Positions 56,101 to 61,850 of a DNA stretch of 64,000 nt are shown here, in pieces. A program made the translations under genes and the position numbers. Within the stretch, counting starts at the first letter, position 1. Every line of letters begins with the position of its first letter. The notes under the pieces were generated by a model that was given only the letters and a program-made list of their open reading frames with translations, had not been told where the DNA came from and ran no database searches. Origin of the DNA: Periplaneta americana (lineage: Eukaryota; Arthropoda; Insecta; Blattodea; Blattidae); the NCBI RefSeq assembly GCF_040183065.1, contig NC_091121.1, forward strand, positions 61,846,287 to 61,910,286. Reading direction: 5' to 3'.

Positions 56101-58164
56101 TATGTACATCTATTATCAGGCAGTATACCTCACTTGACGATATGTGTCAGAGGAGGAACAATTGTTTTGTATCCATTTGAAGTCTGACTAGTGTAATAAG
56201 TAGCTAGACTAGACGGCAATTCGGAAGGCGGGTGGCCACTAGATGCGCCGTAGCCTGTATGGCATGTGACGTCACAAGCTTGAACAGGAGAACCAATCAG
56301 AATCAGTCTATAACAAGCACTTCCTGAGTTCGTTTGTTCACGTGCGAGTGTTTCAGTACATTGAATAAGTAAAACTAACATTTACTATGTGTATGTAAGG
56401 TAAATAAATGGAAGAAGAGACTGTAAAAACACAAGTATTACACAAGCAGGCGCGGAAAATAGTGTTTAAAGTGTATAATTATTATAAAAACGTTAACGAG
56501 CAGAACGCTGCCGGCTATCTTGATGCTGGCAGCAACGTTGCCAACGTGCAAGAAACGACTGCAGAAGCATGTGGTGTGGGATTGAGAAACGTGCAAAGAA
56601 TATTGTTAGTGAAGGAAAGAGGGTTTGTTTGGTGTCATGCTTACAGTAATCAACGGCTAAGGTTATTATTGTCTTTTGATAATTTAAATTCTCTCCTGCG
56701 CTATTTGTATTGTACGTGCGTGAAGTACGATGTGGCAATGTTGTACGCTGCCTTGCTCTCTCTATCTGTCTCTCTCGACGCAAACGCTAGCAGACAACCC
56801 GCCTTCCGAATTGCCGTGGACTCTAGTTGGCAATGTATGCAATGGAAGGGGAAAGGAACTGGCAATCCTACCCTATCTCCTGACCTAGTTGCCTCATAAG
56901 TGGAGCCTTCTTGGTATCACTTGTGAGGTTCAGACCTGTCTTTGGACAGTTGACTAAACAACAGCTACCTGTACTCGAATACTGCAAGAATGGCTTGCAT
57001 GAAAATGTTGTCTTTATGTGTTGTGGCAAAATCTTACTAAAAAAAAAAAAAAAACAACTGATACAAAATCATTCTCAGTTACCTACTGATATTAATATAA
57101 TAATGTCGTGGAAAAAATTAGACCTATTACTGTATGTTCTTGCTGCTAATGGTGAACCATACTGTATTTTCGCATCAAGGAGGGACATTTCTGGAGCTCT
57201 TGCGGTATGATAATTTTGTATGGCCAATAAGAAAGGAACTAACTAATTTCATCCAAACATCTGGTTAATACATTTTCATAGAATAGATAACAAAAAATGT
57301 TGTCAAAATTCATTTTGATCTGACGTTCTTTCATCTAAATCAGGTCATAAGCAAACTGAAAGAAAATTAAAGACAATGAAATGAATATACAAGGTTTGAC
57401 AGTTCCCAAAATTGAGCACTTGTGGTCTTGGTAATTCTTAATTTGTGCACCTCGTCCATATGTATCTCATAAGACTATAGTCCAGTGAGATTTTTAATTG
57501 ACATGCTCTCACAAATTTTCATAAATTCTGTCACGTGACATCCAAGAGCAAGGGTTGCAAATGGACTATTCATCTTCATTCATCAACAACCACATGCAGT
57601 AAAGCTGCACATGAGACTAACAGAGGCAAAGAATACATATCATTATACCACTGTGGCTGACGTAAATGAACATGAATGTATGCTACACATGAAATTTCTG
57701 GGAAGTCAACAATATAAAAATGATTACATTTGAACCAAAAGTAATCAATTAAATGTTTTTAAGAAAATATAATTATGAGCCAGTCTACACTGCAATATTA
57801 TATCAATTCAAGCCAGACACAATTTTCTCTAGCCTTAAGAGTTTATATCATAAGAAAGTGATGCTTGTTCAAGTGACTGGTCAGTACCTTCAAGAGTTAT
57901 TTGAGAATTAATAACGCCAATACCCCACCCAGTCGCTTACCATTTGGTAATAAGTCGTTGCTTACTAGGGTCAGATTTTTCAGGAGGATCATACTTCTCC
58001 AATGCTGGTAGGATTTTGATTGGCAGGCCTGTGCCCTCACTAGCACCTGCCACATATTCCACTCCACCCAGCTTCCACTCTCCAGCTGCATTGACAAACA
58101 CTGAAGACAGGCAGACGTTGTTGTGTCGTAAGTTGCCATCATTATTAAGAAAACTAAGGGCACG
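27702..58164 (-). CDS. SCYL1: SCYL1 (N-terminal kinase-like protein), 14 visible exons, 5' end outside window
   Basis: Fourteen - strand exons join in consistent phase to 2,013 nt (670 aa plus stop). By eye they align with human SCYL1 (808 aa) from about residue 145 to the end. SCYL1 is a catalytically inactive kinase-like scaffold that binds COPI and acts in Golgi-to-ER traffic. Visible parts: C-terminal half of the pseudokinase domain, with LRHNNV in place of HRD and LGGVE in place of DFG; a HEAT-repeat solenoid; an acidic low-complexity region with repeated W-D-T-E-x-W motifs; and a basic coiled-coil tail ending [11 protein letters not shown] (human ends KGPMKLGARKLD, the COPI-binding tail). 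The ATP-site half should lie beyond 64000, because no matching exon was found at 58165-64000. The introns are full of transposons. Confidence 0.95.
28197..28804. mobile_element. DNA element with TA duplication and long inverted repeats
   Basis: The ends read CTGGGTGTTCATTTCAAAGT and, as reverse complement, CTGGGTGTTCAGTTCAAAGT, and the match continues through GTGTCATG. TA flanks both sides (28195-28196 and 28805-28806). At 608 bp it is more GC/CpG-rich than its surroundings. Open frames on both strands (90-101 codons) lack a recognisable transposase, so it is a non-autonomous element in the last SCYL1 intron. Confidence 0.85.
29067..29353 (-). repeat. tRNA-derived SINE, second family
   Basis: The reverse complement starts GGCGGCCAGGTAGCTCAG, has a B box in GGGGTTCGATCCCAG, and ends near GGAGATACCTT. 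A 15-bp duplication with one mismatch (ACTGATATACTTGTA / ACTGATATACTCGTA) lies at 29052-29066 and 29354-29368. Confidence 0.88.
29534..30295 (-). mobile_element. hAT transposon remnant with 8-bp duplication
   Basis: The ends read CAGTGGTTTCCAAAGTGTGG and, as reverse complement, CAGTGGTTCCCAAACTTTTT, classic hAT termini. The 8-bp flanks TTATAGCA and TCATAGCA match at 7 of 8 positions. The - strand interior encodes broken hAT C-terminal pieces such as [13 protein letters not shown] and [20 protein letters not shown]. It is internally deleted (762 bp). Confidence 0.85.
30901..30946 (-). CDS. SCYL1: SCYL1 exon: short acidic segment
   Basis: This 46-nt exon encodes [15 protein letters not shown], like human SWGEDNWEGLET. 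The acceptor TTTTTCAG and donor GTATGT are both good. It would be missed by length-based ORF searches. Confidence 0.9.
30947..31985. other. SCYL1 intron, nothing further recognised
   Basis: AT-rich intronic DNA between the 46-nt exon and the retroelement fragment. I see no bounded element or motif. Confidence 0.4.
31990..32330 (-). mobile_element. Probable degraded retroelement C-terminal fragment
   Basis: The - strand frame contains [40 protein letters not shown] and LKYHLY. Similar GARGTIP-type tails occur at the C-terminus of retroelement polyproteins in invertebrate genomes. The family is not certain, and no ends are visible. Confidence 0.4.
32507..32641 (-). CDS. SCYL1: SCYL1 exon: low-complexity linker
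   Basis: Its 45 codons include [20 protein letters not shown] and [20 protein letters not shown]. The human counterpart has ASEYNWGGPESSDKGD. Phase 0 at both ends. Confidence 0.9.
32986..33105 (-). CDS. SCYL1: SCYL1 exon: acidic W-D-T-E-E-W motif
   Basis: Its 40 codons include [20 protein letters not shown] and [14 protein letters not shown], comparable to human RWDDEDWGSLEQE. The acceptor is TTCCAG and the donor GTATTG. Confidence 0.92.
33198..33333 (+). mobile_element. 136-bp 5'-truncated LINE 3' end with perfect duplication
   Basis: The + strand encodes [20 protein letters not shown] and [17 protein letters not shown], then stops and ends in ACAAACAACAACA. ACATTCCAATGGGA is duplicated exactly at 33184-33197 and 33334-33347. 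The same C-terminal residues recur at 58541-59264 (-). It lies in the SCYL1 intron, about 90 nt upstream of exon 32986-33105 in transcript direction. Confidence 0.88.
33816..34724 (+). mobile_element. Internally deleted mariner element
   Basis: Inverted ends CATAGGTTGGATAAAAAGTA and (reverse complement) CATGGGTTGGATAAAAAGTA are flanked by TA. The + strand carries [20 protein letters not shown] (helix-turn-helix start, from 34050), then after a deletion [45 protein letters not shown] and [20 protein letters not shown]. It has frameshifts and lacks the middle of the transposase, so it is inactive. At 909 bp it is shorter than a 1.3 kb mariner. Confidence 0.92.
34761..37982 (+). mobile_element. 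Full-length young RTE-type LINE with perfect target-site duplication
   Basis: GTATAAAACAAAGG occurs at 34747-34760 and again at 37983-37996; the first G of the second copy may belong to the tail, so the duplication is 13-14 bp and perfect. The 5' part begins near TATCACCACGGCATGGCGCG and is shared with the copy at 61851. A single long open frame follows, then CCATTTGTAAGTAAGTAAGT as a GTAA-type tail. Short 3' tandem tails, one ORF with an APE endonuclease and RT, and about 3.2 kb in length are RTE-clade traits. It is inserted 22 bp after a mariner remnant and apparently inside a Tc1-like element, in the SCYL1 intron between exons 38897-39039 and 32986-33105. Confidence 0.93.
34862..37957 (+). 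CDS. LINE polyprotein: APE endonuclease and reverse transcriptase
   Basis: The frame is open from 34862 (after TGA at 34859) to TAA at 37955. Counting from a TTG at 34910 gives 1,015 residues. The endonuclease domain spans about 40-285, with FGTWNV (W44-N45), [17 protein letters not shown] (D179-N181) and the catalytic SDH at 273-275. The reverse transcriptase spans about 500-800, with [20 protein letters not shown] (D651), [14 protein letters not shown] and YADDVNML (748-751). The C-terminal part has [10 protein letters not shown] and [12 protein letters not shown], usual in this clade. All catalytic residues I can check are present. No in-frame ATG precedes the endonuclease core; the first in-frame Met is near residue 174, so the start mode is unclear. 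Confidence 0.92.
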   Translation: MSSRGQPIRGGPPAWGLGEGLTTHHRKKQLVTYPYNKPRNRTDSLARPQQRNKVLRFGTWNVTSLYRTGGVTLVAKELARYRIDFVGVQEVRLDGNGISQIGDYLLYYGEGNNNHQLGTGFFVHKRIKSAVKKVEFISDRLSYLVLKGRWCDIIVINAHAPTEEKDDHIKNSFYEELEHTFDQFPRYHMKILLGDFNAKVGREDIFRPTIGKESLHAISTDNGVRLVNFATSKNLIVKSTTFPHKDIHKYTWTSPDGLTHNQIDHILIDKRRHTSIVDIRTFRGADCNSDHYLVIGELRERLSVAKRVEQQVNITKFNILKLKDEEAKQNYQVEISNRFATLESSDEVEKELDVNSVWENIRDSIKIAAEQSIGYYETKKKKPWFDEDCCMVVERRKQAKLKFLQDPVEEKRDNYFNERREASRTLRNKKRGYLKEKLNEVETNSKNKNIRDLYKGIKEFKNGYQPRVNVIKDENGDLLADSPSILNRWKNYFAQLLNVHRPNRNDRDEIEIQTAEPFIPEPTLSEVKIAIENLKKYKSPGIDQIPAELIQEGGSALYSEIYKLVLAIWEKEIVPEQWKESIIVPIFKKRDKTNCGNFRGISLLLTSYKILSNILLRRLTPYVDEIIGDHQCGFRRNRSTIDQIFCIRQIMEKKWEYKGTVHQLFIDFKKAYDSVKREVLYDILIEFGIPKKLVRLIKMCLSETYSRVRIGQFLSDAFPIHCGLKQGDALSPLLFNFALEYAIRKVQDNRQGLELNGLHQLLVYADDVNMLGENTQTIRENTEILFEASRAIGLEVNPEKTKYMIMSRDQNIVRNRNIKIGDLSFEEVEKFKYLGATVTNINDTREEIKRRINMGNACYYSVEKLLSSSLLSKNLKVRIYKTVILPVLLYGCETWTLTLREEHRFRVFENKVLRKIFGAKRDEVTEEWRKLHNTELHALYSSPDIIRNIKSRRLRWAGHVARMGESRNAYRMLVGRPEGKRPLGRPRRRWEDNIKMDLREVGYDDRDWINLAQDRDRWRAYVRAAMNLRVP
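38000..38420 (+). mobile_element. Tc1-like transposase remnant
   Basis: At 38264-38340 the + strand reads [20 protein letters not shown], followed by [14 protein letters not shown] (degraded from DWPxRSPDLNPIE). This is the second and third catalytic Asp/Glu region of Tc1 transposases. Sequence at 33730-33760 (GCTGGCCAAAAAGGAATGGA) looks like a Tc1-type left end, so the mariner and the RTE LINE may both sit inside this element. Confidence 0.65.
38795..38820. repeat. (GT)n microsatellite
   Basis: About twelve GT units with one interruption, in a SCYL1 intron. Confidence 0.95.
38897..39039 (-). CDS. SCYL1: SCYL1 exon: Ser/Thr-rich and acidic linker
   Basis: It encodes [20 protein letters not shown] and then [14 protein letters not shown], with the family's repeated W-[DE]-T-E-x-W acidic motif. 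The donor is GTGAGT (phase 0). Confidence 0.9.
39040..39920. other. SCYL1 intron, nothing recognised
   Basis: AT-rich intronic sequence. I see no repeat boundary or coding motif. Confidence 0.4.
39930..40350. repeat. Purine-rich degenerate minisatellite
   Basis: About 420 bp is almost entirely A and G with scattered C and T on the + strand, built from variants of GAACACAAGGA and GAACAAGGG with a period near 12. It keeps two to three frames open on each strand (up to about 159 codons), but these translate into low-complexity KENKR- or FSLCSPC-type strings. It is in a SCYL1 intron and would be pyrimidine-rich in the transcript. Confidence 0.85.
40390..41430. other. SCYL1 intron, nothing recognised
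   Basis: AT-rich intron. The open frame at 40501-40695 has no recognisable domain. Confidence 0.4.
41437..41590 (-). repeat. LINE 3' end (or SINE), third copy
   Basis: The reverse complement contains GATGTATGCAATGGAGAGGA, GAGGTTCAAACCTATCTTC and an end with CTGAACAACAATAACA. It is the same family as 14849-15010 and 56190-56965, but more diverged. Confidence 0.75.
41741..41837 (+). mobile_element. 97-bp LINE 3' end with perfect duplication
   Basis: The insert contains AAATACTGGAGTGCAAGAGG (KYWSARG in the parent LINE frame) and ends in GAACAATAACA. ATATTTTCACTA is duplicated at 41729-41740 and 41838-41849. It is very short and intronic. Confidence 0.75.
41930..42094 (-). CDS. SCYL1: SCYL1 exon: conserved WAGWAV segment
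   Basis: It encodes [20 protein letters not shown] then [20 protein letters not shown]; human has [20 protein letters not shown]. The donor is GTAGGA (phase 1). A LINE 3' fragment lies about 90 nt downstream in the intron. Confidence 0.94.
42408..42520 (+). repeat. tRNA-like SINE head
   Basis: TGGCTTAGTGGATAAAGC (A box) and GGTTCGAGTCCC (B box) lie 40 nt apart. The flanks do not pair as an acceptor stem, so this is a SINE rather than a tRNA. Confidence 0.65.
42540..43020 (+). mobile_element. Degraded LINE reverse transcriptase fragments
   Basis: The + strand pieces [20 protein letters not shown] then [15 protein letters not shown] resemble the start of a LINE RT domain. Near 42965-42995, NSLLFADKW resembles the F/YADD block. 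Strongly broken. Confidence 0.45.
43020..44160. other. SCYL1 intron with an unclassified repeat-like stretch
   Basis: Sequence around 43800-43975 (CCTCCGGAGAATTTTACACT through CACCACGACAAGGTGAGTAC) has the look of an interspersed repeat, but I cannot define its ends or family. Nothing else was recognised. Confidence 0.35.
44170..44361 (-). CDS. SCYL1: SCYL1 exon: last HEAT region
   Basis: It encodes [40 protein letters not shown] and [18 protein letters not shown], matching human [28 protein letters not shown] and LSKLESVSEDP. A (TAA)n repeat lies about 82 nt upstream of its acceptor. Confidence 0.96.
44444..44528. repeat. (TAA)n microsatellite
   Basis: About 28 near-perfect TAA units on the + strand, in a SCYL1 intron about 82 nt upstream of the acceptor of exon 44170-44361. 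Confidence 0.97.
45335..46564 (-). mobile_element. Degraded mariner transposon
   Basis: The imperfect ends CGAGGATTGTTGGAAAAGTT and (reverse complement) CTAGGTGTGTTTGAAAAATT are flanked by TA. The - strand encodes [20 protein letters not shown] near its start, then [17 protein letters not shown]-type sequence ([20 protein letters not shown]), [10 protein letters not shown] and LFHHDT, the D,D34D catalytic core. It is 1,230 bp, about full size, but has multiple stops and frameshifts. It lies between SCYL1 exons 46742 and 44361, in sense orientation. Confidence 0.9.
46710..46723. repeat. Run of 14 G next to a SCYL1 donor site
   Basis: A 14-G homopolymer on the + strand, C-run in the SCYL1 transcript, starting 19 nt after the donor of exon 46742-46877. 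Confidence 0.97.
46742..46877 (-). CDS. SCYL1: SCYL1 exon: HEAT repeat
   Basis: It encodes [20 protein letters not shown] and [19 protein letters not shown]; human has [18 protein letters not shown] and TSAFSRATRDPFAPSRVA. The donor is GTAAGT (phase 1), with a run of 14 C on the transcript 19 nt into the intron. Confidence 0.96.
46960..47052 (-). CDS. SCYL1: SCYL1 exon: HEAT repeat
   Basis: Its 31 codons include [20 protein letters not shown] and [11 protein letters not shown], matching human [28 protein letters not shown]. Confidence 0.96.
47126..47223 (-). CDS. SCYL1: SCYL1 exon: HEAT repeat
   Basis: It encodes [20 protein letters not shown] and REQTVK, matching human [26 protein letters not shown]. 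GT-AG, ending in phase 0. Confidence 0.95.
47280..48480. other. SCYL1 intron with one LINE 3' scrap
   Basis: The scrap at about 47930-47985 reads [17 protein letters not shown] in the frame of the RNase H-bearing LINE C-terminus, ending CTCAACAACAACAC. The rest is AT-rich intron without recognised elements. Confidence 0.55.
48498..48621 (-). CDS. SCYL1: SCYL1 exon: HEAT repeat
   Basis: It encodes [20 protein letters not shown] and [20 protein letters not shown]. The donor is GTGAGT (phase 1). It matches human SSTDRAMRIRLLQQMEQFI. Confidence 0.96.
48930..49700 (+). mobile_element. Degraded LINE segment between endonuclease and RT
   Basis: The + strand reads [20 protein letters not shown], then [20 protein letters not shown] (the KPWxTEEMLxxMEERR linker of insect LINE polyproteins). 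After an insertion-like break at about 49375-49530 comes [20 protein letters not shown]. Inactive and without visible ends. Confidence 0.65.
50053..50098. repeat. (AT)n microsatellite
   Basis: About 23 AT units, followed by a T run. Confidence 0.97.
50637..51615 (+). repeat. tRNA-derived SINE split by a nested DNA element
   Basis: The SINE occupies 50637-50642 and 51388-51615. Its body contains GCGGGATCAATCCCGG (B box region), GCTTAAATGCGACAGGCTCA, TAAAAGAACTCCTGTGGGAC and the end GTTGCGTCGTTAAATAAAAC. ATCACAGAGG is duplicated exactly at 50627-50636 and 51616-51625, which defines the original SINE insertion around the nested element. Confidence 0.85.
50643..51387. mobile_element. DNA element with 31-bp inverted repeats inside the SINE
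   Basis: The ends read CCAGCGAATAGGGATTATAA and (reverse complement) CCAGTGAATAGGGATTATAA, continuing as AGAATGGACAC with one mismatch over 31 bp. TCACC is duplicated at 50638-50642 and 51388-51392. It is 745 bp without recognisable coding sequence. A 5-bp duplication does not suit mariner or hAT; superfamily unknown. Confidence 0.85.
52173..52487 (-). CDS. SCYL1: SCYL1 exon: end of kinase domain and start of HEAT repeats
   Basis: It has 105 codons, begins [20 protein letters not shown], and contains [18 protein letters not shown] and [20 protein letters not shown]. The end is PMFK at a GTGATT donor. A short open tail follows the donor, but joining FK to [10 protein letters not shown] of the next exon matches human FKVGKFLSAEEY in length, which fixes the donor. 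Confidence 0.95.
53450..54560. promoter_or_regulatory. Promoter-like block inside a SCYL1 intron
   Basis: This intronic stretch is locally richer in CpG and holds GCGCATGCGC at 53726-53735 (a perfect NRF-1-type palindrome), TATCGATA at 54521-54528 (a perfect DRE), a GCACGGCC...CCGTGCCG hairpin near 53466-53492 and a TTAGG-like minisatellite. No gene was found starting from it. It could be a regulatory element, an alternative SCYL1 promoter or part of an unrecognised repeat. Confidence 0.35.
53911..54030. repeat. 20-bp minisatellite of TTAGG-like units
   Basis: About six successive 20-bp units of the form TTTGGTTAGGTTAGATTAGC vary only near their ends. The flank 53850-53910 holds further irregular GGTTAG/TTAGATT motifs. 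TTAGG is the insect telomere repeat, but the 20-bp spacing shows this is an interstitial minisatellite and not a telomere tract. Confidence 0.85.
55279..55369 (-). CDS. SCYL1: SCYL1 exon: kinase C-lobe
   Basis: The acceptor is TCTTTCAG and the donor GTGAGT (phase 0). It encodes [20 protein letters not shown] then [10 protein letters not shown]. The codon split across the upstream junction reads TG|T (Cys) where human has Trp (KWSADMW). Confidence 0.96.
56190..56965 (+). repeat. LINE 3' end (or SINE) interrupted by a DNA element
   Basis: The left part GTGTAATAAGTAGCTAG (56191-56207) and the right part from about 56821 (AGTTGGCAATGTATGCAATG through GACTAAACAACA) together reproduce the repeat at 14849-15010. 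The sequence between them is the element at 56213-56816. Confidence 0.75.
56213..56816 (+). mobile_element. DNA transposon remnant nested in a LINE 3' end
   Basis: The inverted ends share CGGCAATTCGGAAGGCGGGT. The + strand has ATG at 56408 and encodes [20 protein letters not shown] then [19 protein letters not shown], like the N-terminal helix-turn-helix of an insect DNA transposase (K-V-Y-x-Y-x, then T-A-x-A-x-G-V-x-x-x-x-V-x-R-I). The catalytic part is absent, so it is non-autonomous. The flanks TAGACTAGA and TGGACTCTA suggest an 8-9 bp duplication with changes. Confidence 0.75.
57941..58164 (-). CDS. SCYL1: SCYL1 exon: pseudokinase catalytic-loop region
   Basis: The acceptor is TTTGTAG and the donor GTAAGC (phase 2). 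It encodes [32 protein letters not shown] and [12 protein letters not shown], matching human KALSFLVND, IHNNVC, GEWKLGGLDY and LEQYDPPE. The HRD and DFG motifs are replaced, as in all SCYL1 proteins. Confidence 0.96.
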
Positions 58165-58540
58165 CTACAAACAAGAACGAGCATATCACCACTTCTGATT
58201 CATCATAAATATAACATCCAAGAGTACTATCTATTTATGTTGATACGAGATTTTATGCAGAAGATAAATAATGAACTAGTGATTACTAAGATAGGGTTAC
58301 TTATGTCCCAGATTTTCCAGGATTTACCAGATTCTGCCTGTAAGGCTAGTGTCCTGAAAAAGACTGTCGAAACTAAAAATTGTTCCAATTTTTTTTACTT
58401 TAAGACTAATAATTCGACTTTAAAGGATTTCATAATAACATATCTTTCAATATTGCATTTTTCATGTATCTTTCACTGTTGCCCCATGCATAAATAAGCA
58501 ATTAGATGTTTAACATAAAAAGTGGTAGATAAAGGAAAGT

Positions 58541-59264
58541 TGTTGTTGTTGTTTTCTAATGCCAGGCGTTTGATAATAAAGTCATTTGACCTCTTGCACT
58601 CCAATATTTTTCAAAGATATTATCATGATCAGCCAATGAAGCACAGATTTTGAGGTCTTCCGAATCCATTTCATGGTTTGAGTTGCACAATGGGCAGTTA
58701 GGGGACTGATATATTCCAATTCTATGCAGGTGTTTAGCCAAACAATCATGGCCTGTTGCCAATCTAAATGCAGCTACAGACGATTTTCGTGGTAAATCGG
58801 GAATTATTGGAGTGAAAAATGGCAAGTTGTAGCCGATTTAAGTGAACACCATATTTTAACGTTTTGGTGGCTACTTCATTCACACACAACCCCCAGAATG
58901 TCTGGAGGACCTGTTGGTCGACGGGTCCATTGGACCTAGCTGGGAGATCTTGTTGATCACCAGCTTTCCCTCCTTAAGCCACTTTAGTGCCATAGCAGGT
59001 CAGCACTAGGAACAGAAAAGTAGAAAGAGGAGGAAGGAAAGGGAAATGAACCCCTAGGCCTCGAATGCTCTAATGCCGTCAGGGTCGAAGAAAGTAAGAG
59101 TTCAGTCAAAGGACTAGATAGGAAAGGGTAAAGAGGGAATTAGGTATTGGTTAGAGGAAAATTATACCAAATTCAGTCATTAACTCATCAAGCTGACCAG
59201 TGCTAATTGATGAGTAGCCCCTCTCTTTAGTTCAGCTTGTAAAATTATGCTTACTAACAGCTGC
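58541..59264 (-). mobile_element. 5'-truncated LINE 3' portion with perfect duplication
   Basis: AGATAAAGGAAAGT is duplicated exactly at 58527-58540 and 59265-59278. The - strand encodes RKSSVAAFRLATGHDCLAKH, IGIYQSPNCPLC (zinc-knuckle-like), MDSEDLKICASLADHDNIFE and KYWSARGQM, and ends in a (CAA)n tail. This is the C-terminus of the RNase H-bearing LINE seen at 18090 and 33198. The truncated 5' part reads through breaks. Confidence 0.88.
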
Positions 59265-59339
59265 AGATAAAGGAAAGTGCAATCTATCCACGAATATAAT
59301 AAAATAATTTTAACTTTGCACAATCAAATACAGTTCTAG

Positions 59340-59560
59340 ATCTATAGTGTTGATGGCGAGATAAGGCCGAGAATTCGTCATGTGATTACCTAACACTCAC
59401 TTTACAGTTAGAGAAAACCTTGGAAAAAACCCAACCAGGTAATCAACTTATGTAGGAATCAAACCGATACCCAAGTGCACTTCTAGATCAATAGCAGGTA
59501 AATGCTCTCCTATGTGTTCTATGACAGAAACATATTAATTAATTAAAATGACCTCCCAAA
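59340..59560 (-). repeat. Degraded tRNA-derived SINE
   Basis: On the - strand, a B box-like GGTTTGATTCCTA is followed by TTACCTGGTTGGGTTTTTTC and a body like the SINEs at 10868 and 16722. Diverged; ends unclear. Confidence 0.6.
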
Positions 59561-59564
59561 AAAT

Positions 59565-60238
59565 AATTTCAAGAATAAACTCTTATCTGCATTCCTTCTG
59601 AAGAAAAAACTAAATTCTAATAAAAGTCACATTCCTTCAAAATACTGACTGAAATAAATGTTACTATAAGTACTAAATTTTATAATTACAATTCATGTTG
59701 TCTGCTATTACTTTAATCTGTATGCATAGCATCTATTTAGACGTGTTTCAACTTATAAAATATATTCTGATGGATACAATCCTTATGCAGTATTAAATTA
59801 CAATTGTTAACGTGTAACAATTTTCAAATAATATTCAATTGGGTTTGCCACCTTTCTTTGAACTTTGGACCAGATATTTTTGGGACTGTACAGGTCATAT
59901 GTAACAAGTACAACATGAAGTATCACATGCATGATTCTATGCATGATAGTGTGTCAATGAAGCATGAATGCCATTGTTACTTTACAATATGTTACTTGCA
60001 GAATTATGGTAGTATAATAATTATGTCGGAATAGCTGACTCTTTAACGCAAATTGTAATGTGTAAAGCCATCCTCAATAAGTGTCACATGGTTGGATGAC
60101 ATCCATTCAAAATGGAAAATCGTTATGAGACACACAACAAGAACCTGTTACAGACCATTTGGACAGCAGTACGACCATGTAAAGAAAGATGCGTAATTAT
60201 TACAACTCTAAACGCGAAAAACAGCTGTACTATGTTCT
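59565..60238. other. Nothing recognised
   Basis: AT-rich sequence, probably SCYL1 intron. Searched for the missing SCYL1 N-terminal exons without success. Confidence 0.4.
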
Positions 60239-60815
60239 CTATACTTACTTACTTATGGCTTTTAAGGAACCCGGAGGTTCATTGCCATCCTCACATAAGC
60301 CCGCCATCAGTCCCTATCCTGAGCAGAATTAATCCAATCCCTACCATCATATCCCACCTCTCTCAAATCCAGTTTAATATTATCCTTCCATCTATGTCTC
60401 GACCTCCCCAAAGGTATTTTTCTCTCTAGCCTCCCAACTAACACTCTACATGAACTTCTGTATTCGCTCATATGTGCTACATGTTCTGTCCATCTCAAAC
60501 ATCTCGATTTAATGTTCCTAATTATGTCAGGTGAAGAATACAATGCGTACAGTTCTGCATTGTGTAACTTTCTCCATTCTCCTGTAACTTCATTCCTCTT
60601 AGCTCCAAATATTTTCCTAAGCACCTTATTCTCAAACACTCTTAATCTCTGTTCCGCTCTCAAAGTGAGAGTCCAAGTTTCACAAGCATACAGAAAAACA
60701 GGTAACGCGAACAGGTAATAAAACTGTTTTATAAATTCTAACTTTCAGCTTTTTTGAGAACAGACTGGATGACAAAAGCTTCTCAACGGAATAATAACAA
60801 GCATTTCCCATATTT
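60239..60815 (-). mobile_element. 5'-truncated RTE-type LINE copy
   Basis: The - strand encodes [40 protein letters not shown] and LREVGYDGRDWINSAQDRD, nearly identical to the end of the 34761-37982 LINE, with a TAAG-repeat tail at 60241. Several substitutions and a break near 60700 mark it as older and inactive. Confidence 0.9.
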
Positions 60816-61322
60816 ATTCTTAAATATGTAAAATAAATAAGCTATGTTTTCTATACTAATGTAATAATACAACATGCCATAAATATGGAATGAAAAAGAA
60901 TATACGGTATAAGCAAATTGATTTGGGAATAAAGAAATAATCTGTCTGTGGAACCTAAATCCAATAGCTATAAAAATATTCTGATAACCTGTATAAAACT
61001 CTTGTAAATACACAGGAAATACAGTGTAAGAATGCAATGAAAACGTTAACAACTTCAGGACATACTACTGAAAGGAAGAGAAAAAAGTAGGAACATCTAG
61101 TTAAGATACAGAGGCTTTAAAAAATCTGTATTATCCAAATAATGCCAACATATTCGTCACACATTCTCAAATTATTCTTACATTAAACTGGATTCATACT
61201 TCGTTTATAAGATTATAAGATAACTGAGACTGGTTCCATATTCGGTGTTTAACCCAGATCTCTTTATATATTTATTTCTCCTTTCCTGTTGTATATAAAC
61301 GATAGTGTGGGCATTTTTATGT

Positions 61323-61576
61323 GTGTGTGTATCTAATGCTCTGGATTTAACAATGAAGTCATCATCCTTCTTGCTTCCCAATATTTTGATGGAAGGTCCA
61401 CAAATGTCCTAAGAGTTTCACAATTAGCCAGGTGCTCCATCTCCATGTCCTCTTCTCTGGTGCACAGTAAGCATTTAGGTGAATTCAGTACTCCAATACG
61501 ATGGAGGTGTTTACTGAGGCAATCATGACCAGTAATCAAACTAAACATGGCCACGGCAGATTTTCGAGGTAGATCA
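61323..61576 (-). mobile_element. 254-bp LINE 3' end with perfect duplication
   Basis: The - strand reads SLITGHDCLSKHLHRIGVLN, SPKCLLCTREEDMEMEHLAN and SKYWEARRMMTSLLNPEH. GCATTTTTATGT is duplicated at 61311-61322 and 61577-61588. It is a second subfamily of the RNase H-bearing LINE, with a TG/CA-rich tail instead of (CAA)n. Confidence 0.85.
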
Positions 61577-61850
61577 GCATTTTTATGTCAAATGTGTTTA
61601 ACACCATATGGTTAAGGAATGAAAAGCTGTTTTGGTATATTACAGCGAGGTGTTGGTTTGAAACTTTTGAGACTATCATTCAAACCATGTTGAACTGCCA
61701 TTGTGGTTCAAGTTGCAGTGTGAACTGTGAAACAATCAATAATCATAAATCTAACCAGTAAACTATATTCTACTACTTTTAATCAAATTATATATACTAC
61801 TACTGTTAACCATATTACAGAATAAATTTAACAGTGCCAATTCCATGTGA

